From: Balneolaceae bacterium
Lineage (GTDB): Bacteria; Bacteroidota; Rhodothermia; Balneolales; Balneolaceae
Assembly (NCBI GenBank): GCA_007123785.1
Contig: SLGL01000267.1
Coordinates: 1-13,052 of the forward strand
Direction: 5' to 3'
DNA: 13,052 bases
Made by a program: the position numbers and the translations under genes. Below the pieces are notes generated by a model, which worked only from the letters and a program-made list of their open reading frames with translations, searched no databases and was not told the origin of the DNA. Each line of letters opens with the position of its first letter. Position 1 is the first letter of the stretch. Positions 1 to 6,913 of this stretch are shown in pieces.

Positions 1-281
1 CCTCCTTCAACCAGGCCAAATGTACCGAATGGTATGAGGATGATAATGGATATAAAAATCCAAAAAGAAATTTTTGAAATGGCAGGGGAAGATATTTTCC
101 TGACTTGAAGAGCGTACAGAAGAATCATCACCGCGATTACCGGAATTGCAAACCATGCGATGTGAAACCGGACCGGGGTGTTATAAATGATGCCGCCATA
201 GATGTGATGAATAATGGTGAGGAGCAGGATCATAATCCCGCTCCACAATAGTTTTTTCAGGATGGTTCGTTTGTTTTCCAT
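1..281 (-). CDS. Partial small membrane protein, C-terminus beyond the window
   Basis: A reading frame starts with ATG at 281 and runs off the left edge after 93 codons. It begins MENKRTILKKLLWSGIM. Three hydrophobic segments are visible, at about residues 11-30, 40-60 and 71-90. The two short positively charged stretches (residues 3-10 and 61-70) fit an N-terminus-in topology. No signature motif is recognisable, so no function is offered. It is divergent in nothing from its neighbour: the hydrolase at 340-1239 lies upstream on the same strand with a 58-bp gap, so the two could be cotranscribed. The coding call rests on the clean hydrophobic pattern and the ATG. Confidence 0.6.
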   Translation of the reverse strand, partial: MENKRTILKKLLWSGIMILLLTIIHHIYGGIIYNTPVRFHIAWFAIPVIAVMILLYALQVRKISSPAISKISFWIFISIIILIPFGTFGLVEG

Positions 282-339
282 TTTGTACTATGGATGTCTG
301 TTTGATGAGGTGAACTGGTTTTCGGTTTTGTAAGAATGT

Positions 340-1239
340 TTACCCCTGATAGCTGGTTTTCAACACCTGACTGCCGGTAGTTTCCATAAAATTGGAAATG
401 GCCTCGTTTGCCTGATGCGGAGCTTCTTCGTGGGGGAAGTGACCGCAGGTTTCAAGTTTAAGGGTGTGGGAATTTGGAAAGCCCGTTCGAAATTTTTCGA
501 GGTTGTGAGGTTTGATGATCGGATCCTTCATTCCCCAGATCAACAATGTCGGCTTGGCCGAAATGGCATCTTTCTTGTTCCAAAGATCCTCAAACCACTG
601 CTGATCGTTTAACAGTGAACGGGCAAATGCCACGGTACCGCCTTGTTGGTGTCGGCCTGAAAAGGGCCTGGAGTAGTGCATGCGAATATCGTGCCCCGGT
701 TTGTTATCTCCGAATGAGCCGGGAAGGAGAACCCTGGTTTCGAAGTTCAGGTAGCGATAAAGAAGCGGCAGCAGGGGACTCTTCAGCATCCATTTCAGTT
801 TCCGGAAATCAGGGTCCGATTCACTGCTCCATAGCCACGAATTAAAAATGACCAGTTTATGGAACCGTTCCGGATGCTTGATGGCAACATTCAGGCCAAT
901 CGGCCCGCCAAAATCGTGTACAACCAGTGTCATATCGGTTAGATTTTTTTCGAGAATAAATCGCTCAAGTGTACGGCTATGGTTGAGGGTAGAGTAATCA
1001 TATGTTTCGGGTTTGTCGGACAATCCAAACCCGATATAATCCACCGCTATACAGCGATAGGAGGATCGCAGTTCTTTTATGCAGTTCCGGTACTCGAAGC
1101 TCCAGGAAGGGGTACCGTGCACAAAAAGCAGAACAGGTCCGCTGCCTTCATCAATGTAGTGGAGGTTGTGCCCGTTAACGGGGAAATAATTTGATTGGAA
1201 TGGGTATTCGGTTGGGTCTATCCAGTCTGGTTTCATCAT
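340..1239 (-). CDS. Alpha/beta hydrolase, haloalkane dehalogenase-like fold
   Basis: A 299-residue cytoplasmic alpha/beta hydrolase, the normal length for the haloalkane dehalogenase / epoxide hydrolase branch. Visible landmarks are the oxyanion-hole motif HGTP (residues 41-44), the nucleophile elbow HDFGG with Asp109, a likely catalytic acid Asp239 in WGMKDP, and the catalytic His267 in CGHFPHEEAP. The Asp nucleophile is that of dehalogenases and epoxide hydrolases rather than Ser esterases. However, the Trp that follows the nucleophile in true dehalogenases is Phe110, and the Asn/Glu after the HG motif is Thr43, so halide stabilisation is probably lost. The substrate cannot be stated. The start could be either of two adjacent ATG codons (1239 or 1236). 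No Shine-Dalgarno site decides between them. Confidence 0.85.
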   Translation of the reverse strand: MMKPDWIDPTEYPFQSNYFPVNGHNLHYIDEGSGPVLLFVHGTPSWSFEYRNCIKELRSSYRCIAVDYIGFGLSDKPETYDYSTLNHSRTLERFILEKNLTDMTLVVHDFGGPIGLNVAIKHPERFHKLVIFNSWLWSSESDPDFRKLKWMLKSPLLPLLYRYLNFETRVLLPGSFGDNKPGHDIRMHYSRPFSGRHQQGGTVAFARSLLNDQQWFEDLWNKKDAISAKPTLLIWGMKDPIIKPHNLEKFRTGFPNSHTLKLETCGHFPHEEAPHQANEAISNFMETTGSQVLKTSYQG

Positions 1240-1633
1240 TTTTTACTTTCAGGATAATCATTGCCGGGGAACCGGTAATTGGTATGCACCAACTTTTTAA
1301 TGTTAAACATGCTGTAAAGTTTTCTGAAATTTATCTGTTCAGACAGTGCCGGGATTGGAAAAAATTTACCTGTGTTTCTAATTGGGGAAACCAGGAAATG
1401 TAGGGAGGGACGCTTTCCCGCATGTCGGGGCTGGTTTTATTATACAATGTCAAGATTTTATAAAAAATCCCACCCATATGCCTCACCTGAAAATTGTCAG
1501 ATCGCAAAAGAGCTGGTTAGTCGATCTGTATGAATTAAGTGTAAGTATTTGATTTATAATGGCAAACGGAACTATATCAAACCATATTTCATTTTATGTG
1601 TTATATGGTTAATTTCAAAAAACGAGCAGTACA
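1240..1633. other. Intergenic stretch between divergent genes
   Basis: This 394-bp gap separates the minus-strand hydrolase from the plus-strand exported protein, so it should hold both promoters. It is AT-rich. A TATAAT occurs at 1555-1560 but no convincing -35 box sits at the right spacing. I see no RNA gene, repeat or convincing small gene. A 28-codon frame at 1447-1533 is not supported by anything beyond being open. Confidence 0.5.
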
Positions 1634-2461
1634 ATGAGAGTACCAAAAGCGCTAATTCTACTCGCAGCAATTGCAATTTTAACCTATCTGCCCACACAGC
1701 ATGCAGATGCACAATCTTCACCTGAAGAGCTTGCAAGCCAGATCGAACAGAAGCATGTGCAGTGGCTTCAGAATATTGAGTCGCTTACCGTAACAACAGA
1801 GAGTGTAAACGGAGGCTTTATTCCCTCCACTACAACTCATTTTGTTAAAGTTACCGGGGACGACCGGGCATGGCTGGAACCTGAGGAAGGTGAATCCGGA
1901 ATACAAACCGGTGTCATGTTTGGAGCCCCTGAAGAAGATGAAACCCATATCAGGCATGCATCATCGATAACCAGCGAAACACTGGATGGTTATTCTGTTT
2001 ACGAAGTGGTTGTAGATGATGCCAATAAGTTGGCTAAAACCATGGAAGCCGATTTGGACATGGCCGATGCTAAGCCCCAAATCAATAAAGCCACATACTG
2101 GATTGATCAGGATGAGCTGGTAATCCGGAAAGCATTGGTTGAACAGGAGGATCAGGACGGTAATGAAATTCTGACTGAAGTTAGAATGGAAGATTATAAG
2201 TATCATGAAGGATTTCCTATTGCTCACACCATAATAATGAATATTGATGGTTTGGAACATCAAATTTCAGAGGCAGAGCTTGTAGAAGCCCGTGAAGGCA
2301 TGAAAGAGATGGAGGAACAACTGGAACAAATGCCTGAGGCACAGCGCAGTATGATTGAAGAGCAAGTAGAAGAAGTAATGGAACGATTCGGAGCGATGTT
2401 GGCCACAGGCGAGCTTGGTAAAATGCACTTTGAAGTCACAGATGTTAAAGTGAATGAGTGA
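1634..2461 (+). CDS. Exported LolA-like protein with Glu-rich helical tail
   Basis: A 275-residue secreted protein of uncertain role. Residues 1-26 form a Sec signal peptide (basic start MRVPK, hydrophobic core, likely cleavage after ADA before QSS). Residues 28-205 alternate beta-strand-like segments; a YWIDQDELVIRKA stretch (155-167) followed by DYKYHEGFPI (187-196) resembles the outer-membrane lipoprotein-sorting (LolA/LolB-like) fold, in which a half-barrel binds acyl chains. Residues 212-253 are a Glu/Met-rich predicted helix, possibly a coiled coil, not usual in LolA. No lipobox is present, so it should be periplasmic. The family call is by pattern only. There is no clear Shine-Dalgarno site before the ATG, as in most genes here. 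The gene stands alone, divergent from the hydrolase and convergent with the AraC regulator. Confidence 0.7.
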   Translation: MRVPKALILLAAIAILTYLPTQHADAQSSPEELASQIEQKHVQWLQNIESLTVTTESVNGGFIPSTTTHFVKVTGDDRAWLEPEEGESGIQTGVMFGAPEEDETHIRHASSITSETLDGYSVYEVVVDDANKLAKTMEADLDMADAKPQINKATYWIDQDELVIRKALVEQEDQDGNEILTEVRMEDYKYHEGFPIAHTIIMNIDGLEHQISEAELVEAREGMKEMEEQLEQMPEAQRSMIEEQVEEVMERFGAMLATGELGKMHFEVTDVKVNE

Positions 2462-2478
2462 TTTCTATAATAATTGAG

Positions 2479-2514
2479 CCTCAACTTAGCGCGGGATGCT
2501 TTTTCCGCGTGAGG
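2479..2514. terminator. Possible hairpin between convergent genes
   Basis: Two nested stems can be drawn: CCTCA (2479-2483) with TGAGG (2510-2514), and CGCGG (2490-2494) with CCGCG (2505-2509), with a six-base bulge on the left arm. It lies just past the stop of the exported protein and before the end of the convergent regulator. A strong T-tract is missing, so termination is only a guess. It may instead be a degenerate intergenic repeat. Confidence 0.3.
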
Positions 2515-2541
2515 AGGTTTGATCTTTAGTCAGGAAAAACT

Positions 2542-3681
2542 TTACCTCTTGAAATTTATATGGAGATATTTTGAACAGGTGTTTCCGGTTTCTATGTAGG
2601 ATTGTGGGCTGAAACCGGAGAATTCCCGGAATTCATTGATCAGGTGTGGCTGATCGTAATAGTCGAAATGATAAACGATATCTGCCCACTCCGGGCTGCT
2701 GTTCAAGCTGTTGATTTCGTTCAGAATCTTCGAAAACCTCAAAACTCGCTGATAAGATTTCGGTGAGAGGCCAAGATATTTTTTAGATATGTGGATGAGA
2801 TGTTTATGAGAAATGCCGGACTCTTCCGCCAGCTGATGCACCGGTTTTAAGGAGATGTTTGACAGGATGTTTAATCCATTTTTTACAGAAACACCGGTTT
2901 TTCGACATCGTTTTATCAGGTATTGTTTTAGCTTTTTGAAGCAATCATGAGGCTTTTCTATGGTCTTAAGATCATTTCTGAGATCGTTGAATGTGGGGCC
3001 GAATATTTGATAGGCAGGTATGAATGAATCGGTGATTTCTGATGCGGGAATACCCGTCATAGAATAGAAACCGCCCGGTTTAAAACGGATGGTCAGGGTT
3101 TTCTCATCAGGAGGAATCAGAAATTTCCTGTAACGTGCTTGAGCTCCCATAACCACGGTTTTATTCAAATGCCGGATGGAGTTGTTATTCCCATTTACAC
3201 AAATTCTTTCGTGATCGTCCAGGGCAATAATGAGCTGAATGACACCATCAGGCAGCATAATTTCATGATTTCTGACAGTTCTGCTTCCTTCATAAAAAAC
3301 AATCGATTTAATGAAACGCTTCAGTAATCCATCCGGATAATCGATTGATGCATCGAAGCTGATTGATTTAAAGTATTTCAGATTTTCAGCTACTTGTTCA
3401 ATTTGTTGATCCGATTGTTTTGAATCTGAAAGAACCTTCATCTTTTCGTTCAGATAAGCTATGACCAGGGATTGGGCGTCAATCCGAAACCCGGAAGCGA
3501 CCATCAGGAGTTGGTCAATGGTGAAGCTGCGTCTGCCCAACTCAAGTTCTTTCAGCTGATTTGATGAGATTCCCGCACGTTTCAATAGCGTACCGGAGAA
3601 TTCAGGCCGATCCGGCTTTTGGGATTCAGACAAGACCTTCCAAAGCGAAGAATATACGAATGGGTTTGAATCGTTCATCAT
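2542..3681 (-). CDS. AraC-family regulator with Cro/CI-like N-terminal domain
   Basis: A transcription regulator of 379 residues. Residues 28-75 look like a Cro/CI-type helix-turn-helix (GISSNQLKELELGRRSFTID). Residues 115-235 resemble the AraC-associated sensor domain, with LPDGVIQLII at 143-152 and RFKPGGFY at 199-206. Residues 265-365 carry the two AraC helix-turn-helix units; the first is LAEESGISHKHLIHISKKYLGLSPKSY and the second ends in FREFSGFSPQSY. It should bind DNA in the cytoplasm in response to an unknown ligand. I chose ATG at 3681 (MMNDSN). The frame stays open to a TTG at 3720, but those 13 extra codons are Lys/Arg-rich and start on a weak codon. Two putative DNA-binding modules in one chain is less usual than AraC alone. 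The target is unknown. Confidence 0.85.
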   Translation of the reverse strand: MMNDSNPFVYSSLWKVLSESQKPDRPEFSGTLLKRAGISSNQLKELELGRRSFTIDQLLMVASGFRIDAQSLVIAYLNEKMKVLSDSKQSDQQIEQVAENLKYFKSISFDASIDYPDGLLKRFIKSIVFYEGSRTVRNHEIMLPDGVIQLIIALDDHERICVNGNNNSIRHLNKTVVMGAQARYRKFLIPPDEKTLTIRFKPGGFYSMTGIPASEITDSFIPAYQIFGPTFNDLRNDLKTIEKPHDCFKKLKQYLIKRCRKTGVSVKNGLNILSNISLKPVHQLAEESGISHKHLIHISKKYLGLSPKSYQRVLRFSKILNEINSLNSSPEWADIVYHFDYYDQPHLINEFREFSGFSPQSYIETGNTCSKYLHINFKR

Positions 3682-4054
3682 AAATTGGGGATTTAGTAAC
3701 GATTTTTTTGTACGTTGCAACCATTCTAAATGTTATAGTAGTATGACATCAATTCTAAAAATTGATTACGAAAATCTTATTCAAGATCCCATAACTTCAA
3801 AAATATTTTCTGCCATTCTTAGAAATCATCCCATTAGGCCAGAGTTTTTCAAATTATAATATATTCTTATTCACCAGTTTTTAAAGGTAAAGCCTAATAT
3901 TTTGAAAATGAGGTGCTTCGAAAAAGATCCTACATTAAGAAACGCTGGTGTATCGAAACGGTAATGGATCCTGAAAAAATTGAACAACAGGAAGGCAACA
4001 GGTTTCGTTTTTGGAAAAGAATTGAAGAGCTTATCTATGCAAGCAGTTCAATTT
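3682..4054. other. Gap holding small open frames and a gene remnant
   Basis: This 373-bp stretch lies between two minus-strand regulators. At 3743-3859 (plus) a 38-codon ATG frame reads MTSILKIDYENLIQDP and ends before a run of AT; it has protein-like composition but no recognised family. The right half holds a plus-strand coding remnant described separately. No RNA gene or clear promoter for the AraC regulator was found. Confidence 0.4.
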
Positions 4055-4086
4055 TTAAATCTTCACCCGGTTATACAGTTTGCTGA
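3898..4086 (+). pseudogene. Truncated DUF4258-like fragment
   Basis: The plus frame running from a stop at 3895-3897 to TGA at 4084-4086 encodes VLRKRSYIKKRWCIETVMDP followed by EKIEQQEGNRFRFWKRIEEL. This matches my memory of short DUF4258-like proteins that read KRxYIKxxWCexVxxxPxxxExQexGRxRxWxxIeEL, then continue for about 30 residues. Here the similarity stops near 4035 and the frame runs into the 3' end of the convergent Crp/Fnr gene. There is no good start (only an internal ATG at 3964 or a GTG at 3913). It is probably a broken gene, cut at its 3' end by a rearrangement. Such proteins are often accessory or toxin-like; no function is claimed here. Confidence 0.45.
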
Positions 4087-4678
4087 AATTTGTGGCATCT
4101 ATACCAAGATAGGAAGCGATGTGTTTATGCGGGACAGACTGCAGTAAATGCGGGCTTCGGCGGCAAAATGCCCTGTAACGCTCCTCTATGGTCATAGAAT
4201 GCAGTTCTCTGTGGCGGTCAATAACGCCTGCCAGCAGGGCTTCGGTCATTTTCCTGAAAAGTCGCTCAATAGCCGGGGATTTGTCAAAAACCTCCTGCAA
4301 TTGTTCATACGTTACAGAGTCAGCCTTTGTATGCGTAAGGCAGGTGACGGAGTATTTCGATGGCTGCTGGAGAGCAAATGAACCCGGTACGGCACAGAGG
4401 TAAGGCGGGTATGTAAATGCCATCACCTGCATGTTGCTGCGGCCCTCAAAGTGCGAAATCTGTACACCCTCATTAATAAAGTAAAGTTCGCGTTGTATCT
4501 GTCCCGGAGCCACGATGGTATCTCCTTTTTTAAAAGACTTTGCCTGTAGTCTTTCTGTAAGTAAAGCATAATCATCCCTGTTGATATCATAAAACTGTCT
4601 GAAATATTCGTATCGATCCATGGCTGTTGAACAGGTAATATCCGGATCGTAATTAGATAAGAATTCTTCGGGAGTCAT
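4055..4678 (-). CDS. Crp/Fnr-family transcription regulator
   Basis: A 207-residue cytoplasmic regulator. Residues 30-145 fit the cyclic-nucleotide-binding beta-barrel, including SFKKGDTIVAPGQ (48-60), LYFINEGVQI (65-74) and an internal helix region. The C-terminal end, VPHKHIASYLGIDATNFSKLYNRV, is the abbreviated winged-helix recognition segment seen in many Bacteroidota Crp-like proteins. Canonical cAMP-contacting Arg/Ser residues are not evident, so the ligand is unknown. The first 19 residues are longer than usual; Met20 (ATG at 4621) would give a typical length of about 188. The gene overlaps the plus-strand DUF4258-like remnant at its 3' end by about 30 bp. Downstream and upstream genes are broken, so it may act alone. 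Confidence 0.85.
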   Translation of the reverse strand: MTPEEFLSNYDPDITCSTAMDRYEYFRQFYDINRDDYALLTERLQAKSFKKGDTIVAPGQIQRELYFINEGVQISHFEGRSNMQVMAFTYPPYLCAVPGSFALQQPSKYSVTCLTHTKADSVTYEQLQEVFDKSPAIERLFRKMTEALLAGVIDRHRELHSMTIEERYRAFCRRSPHLLQSVPHKHIASYLGIDATNFSKLYNRVKI

Positions 4679-4743
4679 GGTTATTTGATTTGGGATGAAT
4701 TCGGCTAATAAACAAGGTGCATTGCCGGGAATAATGTCAGAGG

Positions 4744-4801
4744 AAACCTGTCAGGTTTACCATGCTCATACCAAAAGTATAAAGATCTCACAAACCTGAC
4801 A
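4744..4801. repeat. REP-like palindromic element
   Basis: AAACCTG-T-CAGGTTT at 4744-4758 is a perfect 7-bp palindrome. Its right part, TGTCAGGTTT (4749-4758), also pairs perfectly with AAACCTGACA at 4792-4801, giving a 10-bp stem with a 33-base loop. The loop contains a small ATAC/GTAT stem (4768-4771, 4777-4780). The element sits at the broken end of the AraC fragment. From memory, AACCTG/CAGGTT palindromes recur in Bacteroidota intergenic regions. I see no second copy in this window. Confidence 0.55.
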
Positions 4802-4966
4802 CCTTTCATTACCCCTTTCCCTTTTGCCCCAGTGAAACCGGGAAAACCGGGCTTCCCTGGCAATATCTCTCAAATCAATTTCTTCGGAATAATGGCTGTC
4901 AATAAACTGTTTGGCCATCACAATTCGCCTGTATAAATAGGCTTTCGGGAAGTCCATCATTTCCAT
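4766..4966 (-). pseudogene. AraC-family regulator, 5' fragment
   Basis: The first 45 codons from ATG at 4966 encode the start of a short AraC-type regulator: DFPKAYLYRRIVMAKQFIDS (5-24), then EEIDLRDIAREARFSRFH (28-45), the first helix-turn-helix. Relatives continue from FH with FIRLFKxxYGxTPHQYL and reach about 130 residues. Here the similarity stops after His45 (about 4832). The last 21 codons (GKRERGNERCQVCEIFILLV) are unrelated and run into the palindromic element. The remaining two thirds of the gene is absent. Such regulators often lie beside a VOC-family gene, and a broken VOC gene lies upstream here, so the pair probably decayed together. Confidence 0.65.
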
Positions 4967-5018
4967 TTGGGAGTTATATCGTTTAACGTGAATTTGGGAT
5001 AAGAATTTGGAAAAAGTG

Positions 5019-5061
5019 TCTCCTCATCCGCCTGAGGCAGAAGGGGCCGGGGGTGGTTTTT
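5019..5061. repeat. Degenerate GC-rich intergenic repeat
   Basis: A GC-rich island in AT-rich surroundings. It has a hairpin CCTCA-TCCGCC-TGAGG (5022-5037) followed by AAGGGGCCGGGGGTGGTTTT (5041-5060). This layout resembles the dispersed hairpin plus GGGGGTGG tail repeats I recall from Balneolota and Bacteroidota intergenic regions. It lies between two broken genes. The assignment is by memory and needs a genome-wide copy count. Confidence 0.4.
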
Positions 5062-5086
5062 ATCATGTTCATGGCATTAGGCAGAC

Positions 5087-5404
5087 TTAAAGTTCGATAA
5101 TGGGTTCCCAGAGCTGGATCTGGTTCCCTTCAGAATCTTCGGGTGATGCAAACCTTCCATTGCGATAGGATTCCGGGTCGGCTATTACATTGATTCTTGC
5201 CGATTGGAGCTGGCTGCACATGGCATAAAGATCATTTACATACTCGGATTTGTAAATTGTGCCTGGATTGCGAGATTCATCATTGTGGCGCTCGATGGAA
5301 TAGGGGATGATAAATTTCCGGGAATCACCCTGTTCCAGGTTAAAAATGCATACGAGTTTCACAGGCTTGGTGTTACCAAAATTTATTTGTGCGGATATAC
5401 TCAT
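5087..5404 (-). pseudogene. VOC/glyoxalase-family protein, N-terminally truncated
   Basis: The frame encodes 105 residues. The C-terminal part, from about residue 48 (SRNPG) through VNDLYAMCSQLQ to GRFASPEDSEGNQIQLWEP, is the second beta-alpha-beta-beta-beta module of a vicinal-oxygen-chelate protein, with the usual metal-ligand Glu in QLWEP. The first module (FYxxxLG and the first metal ligand) is not visible; residues 1-45 do not resemble it. A TGA lies directly before the ATG in frame. Full relatives are about 120-130 residues. So it is probably a remnant, although a short intact variant cannot be excluded. It sits 120 bp upstream of the broken AraC gene on the same strand. Confidence 0.5.
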
Positions 5405-5556
5405 TCAGATAACGCTTTAATTTCATCCTGTGTCGCTTTCTAGACCCTGTCGGAATGTTGGTACATCGTTTCGTTGGCAAAGTTGGTATGTGTCAACTAT
5501 AGCAGTGTGCCGGACTGAACAGGTAACAACTCAAATGTAATAATTCAGCAGATCAA

Positions 5557-6051
5557 TCAGGTTTGTGAATGGTCCGGTTGTATCCAGGGCTTTCTCCTTG
5601 GAATCCACATTGGAACATTTCGTTTGTACTCTTCATAATCTTCTCCGAACCTCTTTTTAAGTCCGGGTTCTTCAATCATGATAAACCAGAAGGTGTTAAT
5701 GGTAAAAAAGGCTAATGCCCAGATCAAAATGTTCACCGATCCAAACATCATCGATTCACCGAGTAGTACGATTAATACTCCTGAGATCATTGGATTTCGT
5801 ACATGAGCATATACACCGGTAACGATCAGTTTTTGAGTGGGGCTCCAGGGTGCCAGTGTTCCTTTCCCGATGCGAATAAACATCGAAATAGTGATCGACA
5901 TCAGTAACAAACCCGCAATGATGAAAATAATACCGGCAAACGACAAGGCAGAAACCTCAACAGAAAAATTGTCTTCAATCAACCATGGCACAATCACTAT
6001 TACTGTCAGAGGCAGGATGGATGACCACAACTGTTTTAAAATGGATTTCAT
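5557..6051 (-). CDS. ICMT/PEMT-like integral membrane methyltransferase
   Basis: A 164-residue inner-membrane protein with about four hydrophobic helices (approximately 12-24, 34-58, 89-103, 106-126). The SAM-binding signature of isoprenylcysteine carboxyl methyltransferase-like enzymes is present: GVYAHVRNP (79-87), then EEPGLKKRFGEDYEEYKRNVP (127-147), ending in MWIPR. This family transfers a methyl group from S-adenosylmethionine to a lipid, amine or thiol at the membrane; the substrate here is unknown. The stop of the upstream MmcQ/YjbR gene is only 12 bp from its ATG, so the two are probably cotranscribed. Length is normal for the bacterial branch. Confidence 0.85.
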   Translation of the reverse strand: MKSILKQLWSSILPLTVIVIVPWLIEDNFSVEVSALSFAGIIFIIAGLLLMSITISMFIRIGKGTLAPWSPTQKLIVTGVYAHVRNPMISGVLIVLLGESMMFGSVNILIWALAFFTINTFWFIMIEEPGLKKRFGEDYEEYKRNVPMWIPRRKPWIQPDHSQT

Positions 6052-6063
6052 GATTTCGGAATA

Positions 6064-6375
6064 TCAGATGGTTAGTTTTTTAAAAGCTGCTGTCAACATC
6101 TCCAGGGCCAGTTCCACCGATATTTGGTTCAACTCAGCGAACGTCCAGCCCGTTTGGCCCCAGCGATTTGGCACCGGGTAGACTGCCTGCTTTTCAATCG
6201 AACAGAATTCTGACTGATCAGGCAAAGTGAGGTTCAGAGTGGCAATATTGGAATCCTCAGCGAGAGTTGCGAAGATTTTTCCCTTTAGCCTGAAGGACGT
6301 CCACTCAAAGTGAGGGTTCGCCACAACACCCGGAAAGGAGAGGGCCAGTTGACGGAAAGTCTCTGTAAAAATCAA
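6064..6375 (-). CDS. MmcQ/YjbR-family protein
   Basis: From a TTG at 6375 the frame gives 103 residues with a clear MmcQ/YjbR pattern: TFRQLALSFPGVVANPHFEW, FRLKGKIFATLAEDSN, then RWGQTGWTFAELNQI and a final helix LALEMLTAAFKKL. The fold (CyaY-like) is small and cytoplasmic; its molecular role is not established. The frame stays open upstream to an ATG at 6747 (227 codons), but residues encoded between 6376 and 6747 do not resemble the family and include a GC-rich hairpin. Family members are usually 105-120 residues, so I chose the short form. No Shine-Dalgarno site precedes the TTG, so the original start may have been lost by an upstream insertion. Followed after 12 bp by the methyltransferase gene. 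Confidence 0.65.
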   Translation of the reverse strand: MIFTETFRQLALSFPGVVANPHFEWTSFRLKGKIFATLAEDSNIATLNLTLPDQSEFCSIEKQAVYPVPNRWGQTGWTFAELNQISVELALEMLTAAFKKLTI

Positions 6376-6747
6376 TATTTGGGGTCTTTGAAATAAACAC
6401 CCTGTTTTTCTGTGACATTTTCCCCTCAATTTTGTTGAATCTAAAATAACTTGCTTAATGTCCGACGGCTGGCGAACGTTTCCGCCGCCATTTTTCCGTC
6501 TGCCGGCGGATGTTGAAAAAAATCTTGGTGAGAAATCCGGGATAGTCCCTTGCGTGAAAGGAAACTGAATACGGATTAAAAGCTTCCAGTAAAGTAGTAA
6601 CGTTGAGAAAGATTCATCAAAATACCTCAGATAAAGCTGCCAATTGCCTGAATGACTCTTAAATAATTGCACGCCAATGTTGTATTCAGATTCTTCGAAA
6701 TCTGTAGATAAAACGAAAAAATAGTTATATAACTCAGTTATTTTCAT
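6376..6747 (-). other. Open extension upstream of the MmcQ/YjbR gene, origin unclear
   Basis: This 124-codon segment is in frame with the MmcQ/YjbR gene and starts with ATG at 6747 (MKITELYNYF). Its first 55 codons have plausible protein composition, rich in aromatic residues. The next 70 are Arg/Gly/Ser-rich (FFSTSAGRRKNGGG), overlie a GC-rich hairpin, and look like translated intergenic repeat. It may be a remnant of another gene fused by a repeat insertion. No family recognised. Confidence 0.35.
6481..6510. repeat. GC-rich inverted repeat, REP-like
   Basis: TCCGCCG (6481-6487) pairs with CGGCGGA (6504-6510) across a 16-base loop; a related CCGTCTGCCGGCGG occurs within the right arm. It stands out against the AT-rich flanks and interrupts what may once have been two separate genes. 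Copy number elsewhere is unknown. Confidence 0.4.
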
Positions 6748-6847
6748 CTTCGTTCATTATTGTTTTTTATTATTTTATAGGAAAATAAATAAACGAATTA
6801 AAAAATCTTAGTGTTTAAATGCCCATCTGAACCAATCAGCTATACAC

Positions 6848-6883
6848 GATGCATGTTTCAGACTGTGAGTCATTAAATGCATC
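6848..6883 (+). promoter_or_regulatory. Inverted repeat in the rhodopsin leader, possible operator
   Basis: GATGCAT (6848-6854) and ATGCATC (6877-6883) form a 7-bp inverted repeat with a 22-bp spacer, 30 bp before the rhodopsin ATG. Each arm also holds the palindrome ATGCAT. The 166-bp leader (6748-6913) is very AT-rich and must carry the rhodopsin promoter, but no clear -35/-10 pair or Bacteroidota-type TAnnTTTG box could be fixed. Operator function is a guess from symmetry. Confidence 0.25.
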
Positions 6884-6913
6884 ATTAATAATAAGCTCAA
6901 AAACATAAAAATC

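Noticed and set aside
340..1239. Naming the hydrolase a haloalkane dehalogenase
   Set aside because: Both halide-stabilising positions carry other residues (Thr43, Phe110), so only the fold family is claimed.
1447..1533. 28-codon plus-strand frame (MSRFYKKSHPYASPENCQ)
   Set aside because: No ribosome-binding site, no recognised homology and a very short length; chance open frame is likely.
5405..5556. Possible decayed frame on the minus strand (MYQHSDRV, stop, KATQDEIKALSE) before the VOC fragment
   Set aside because: Suggestive of a broken gene, but too short and interrupted to assign to any family.
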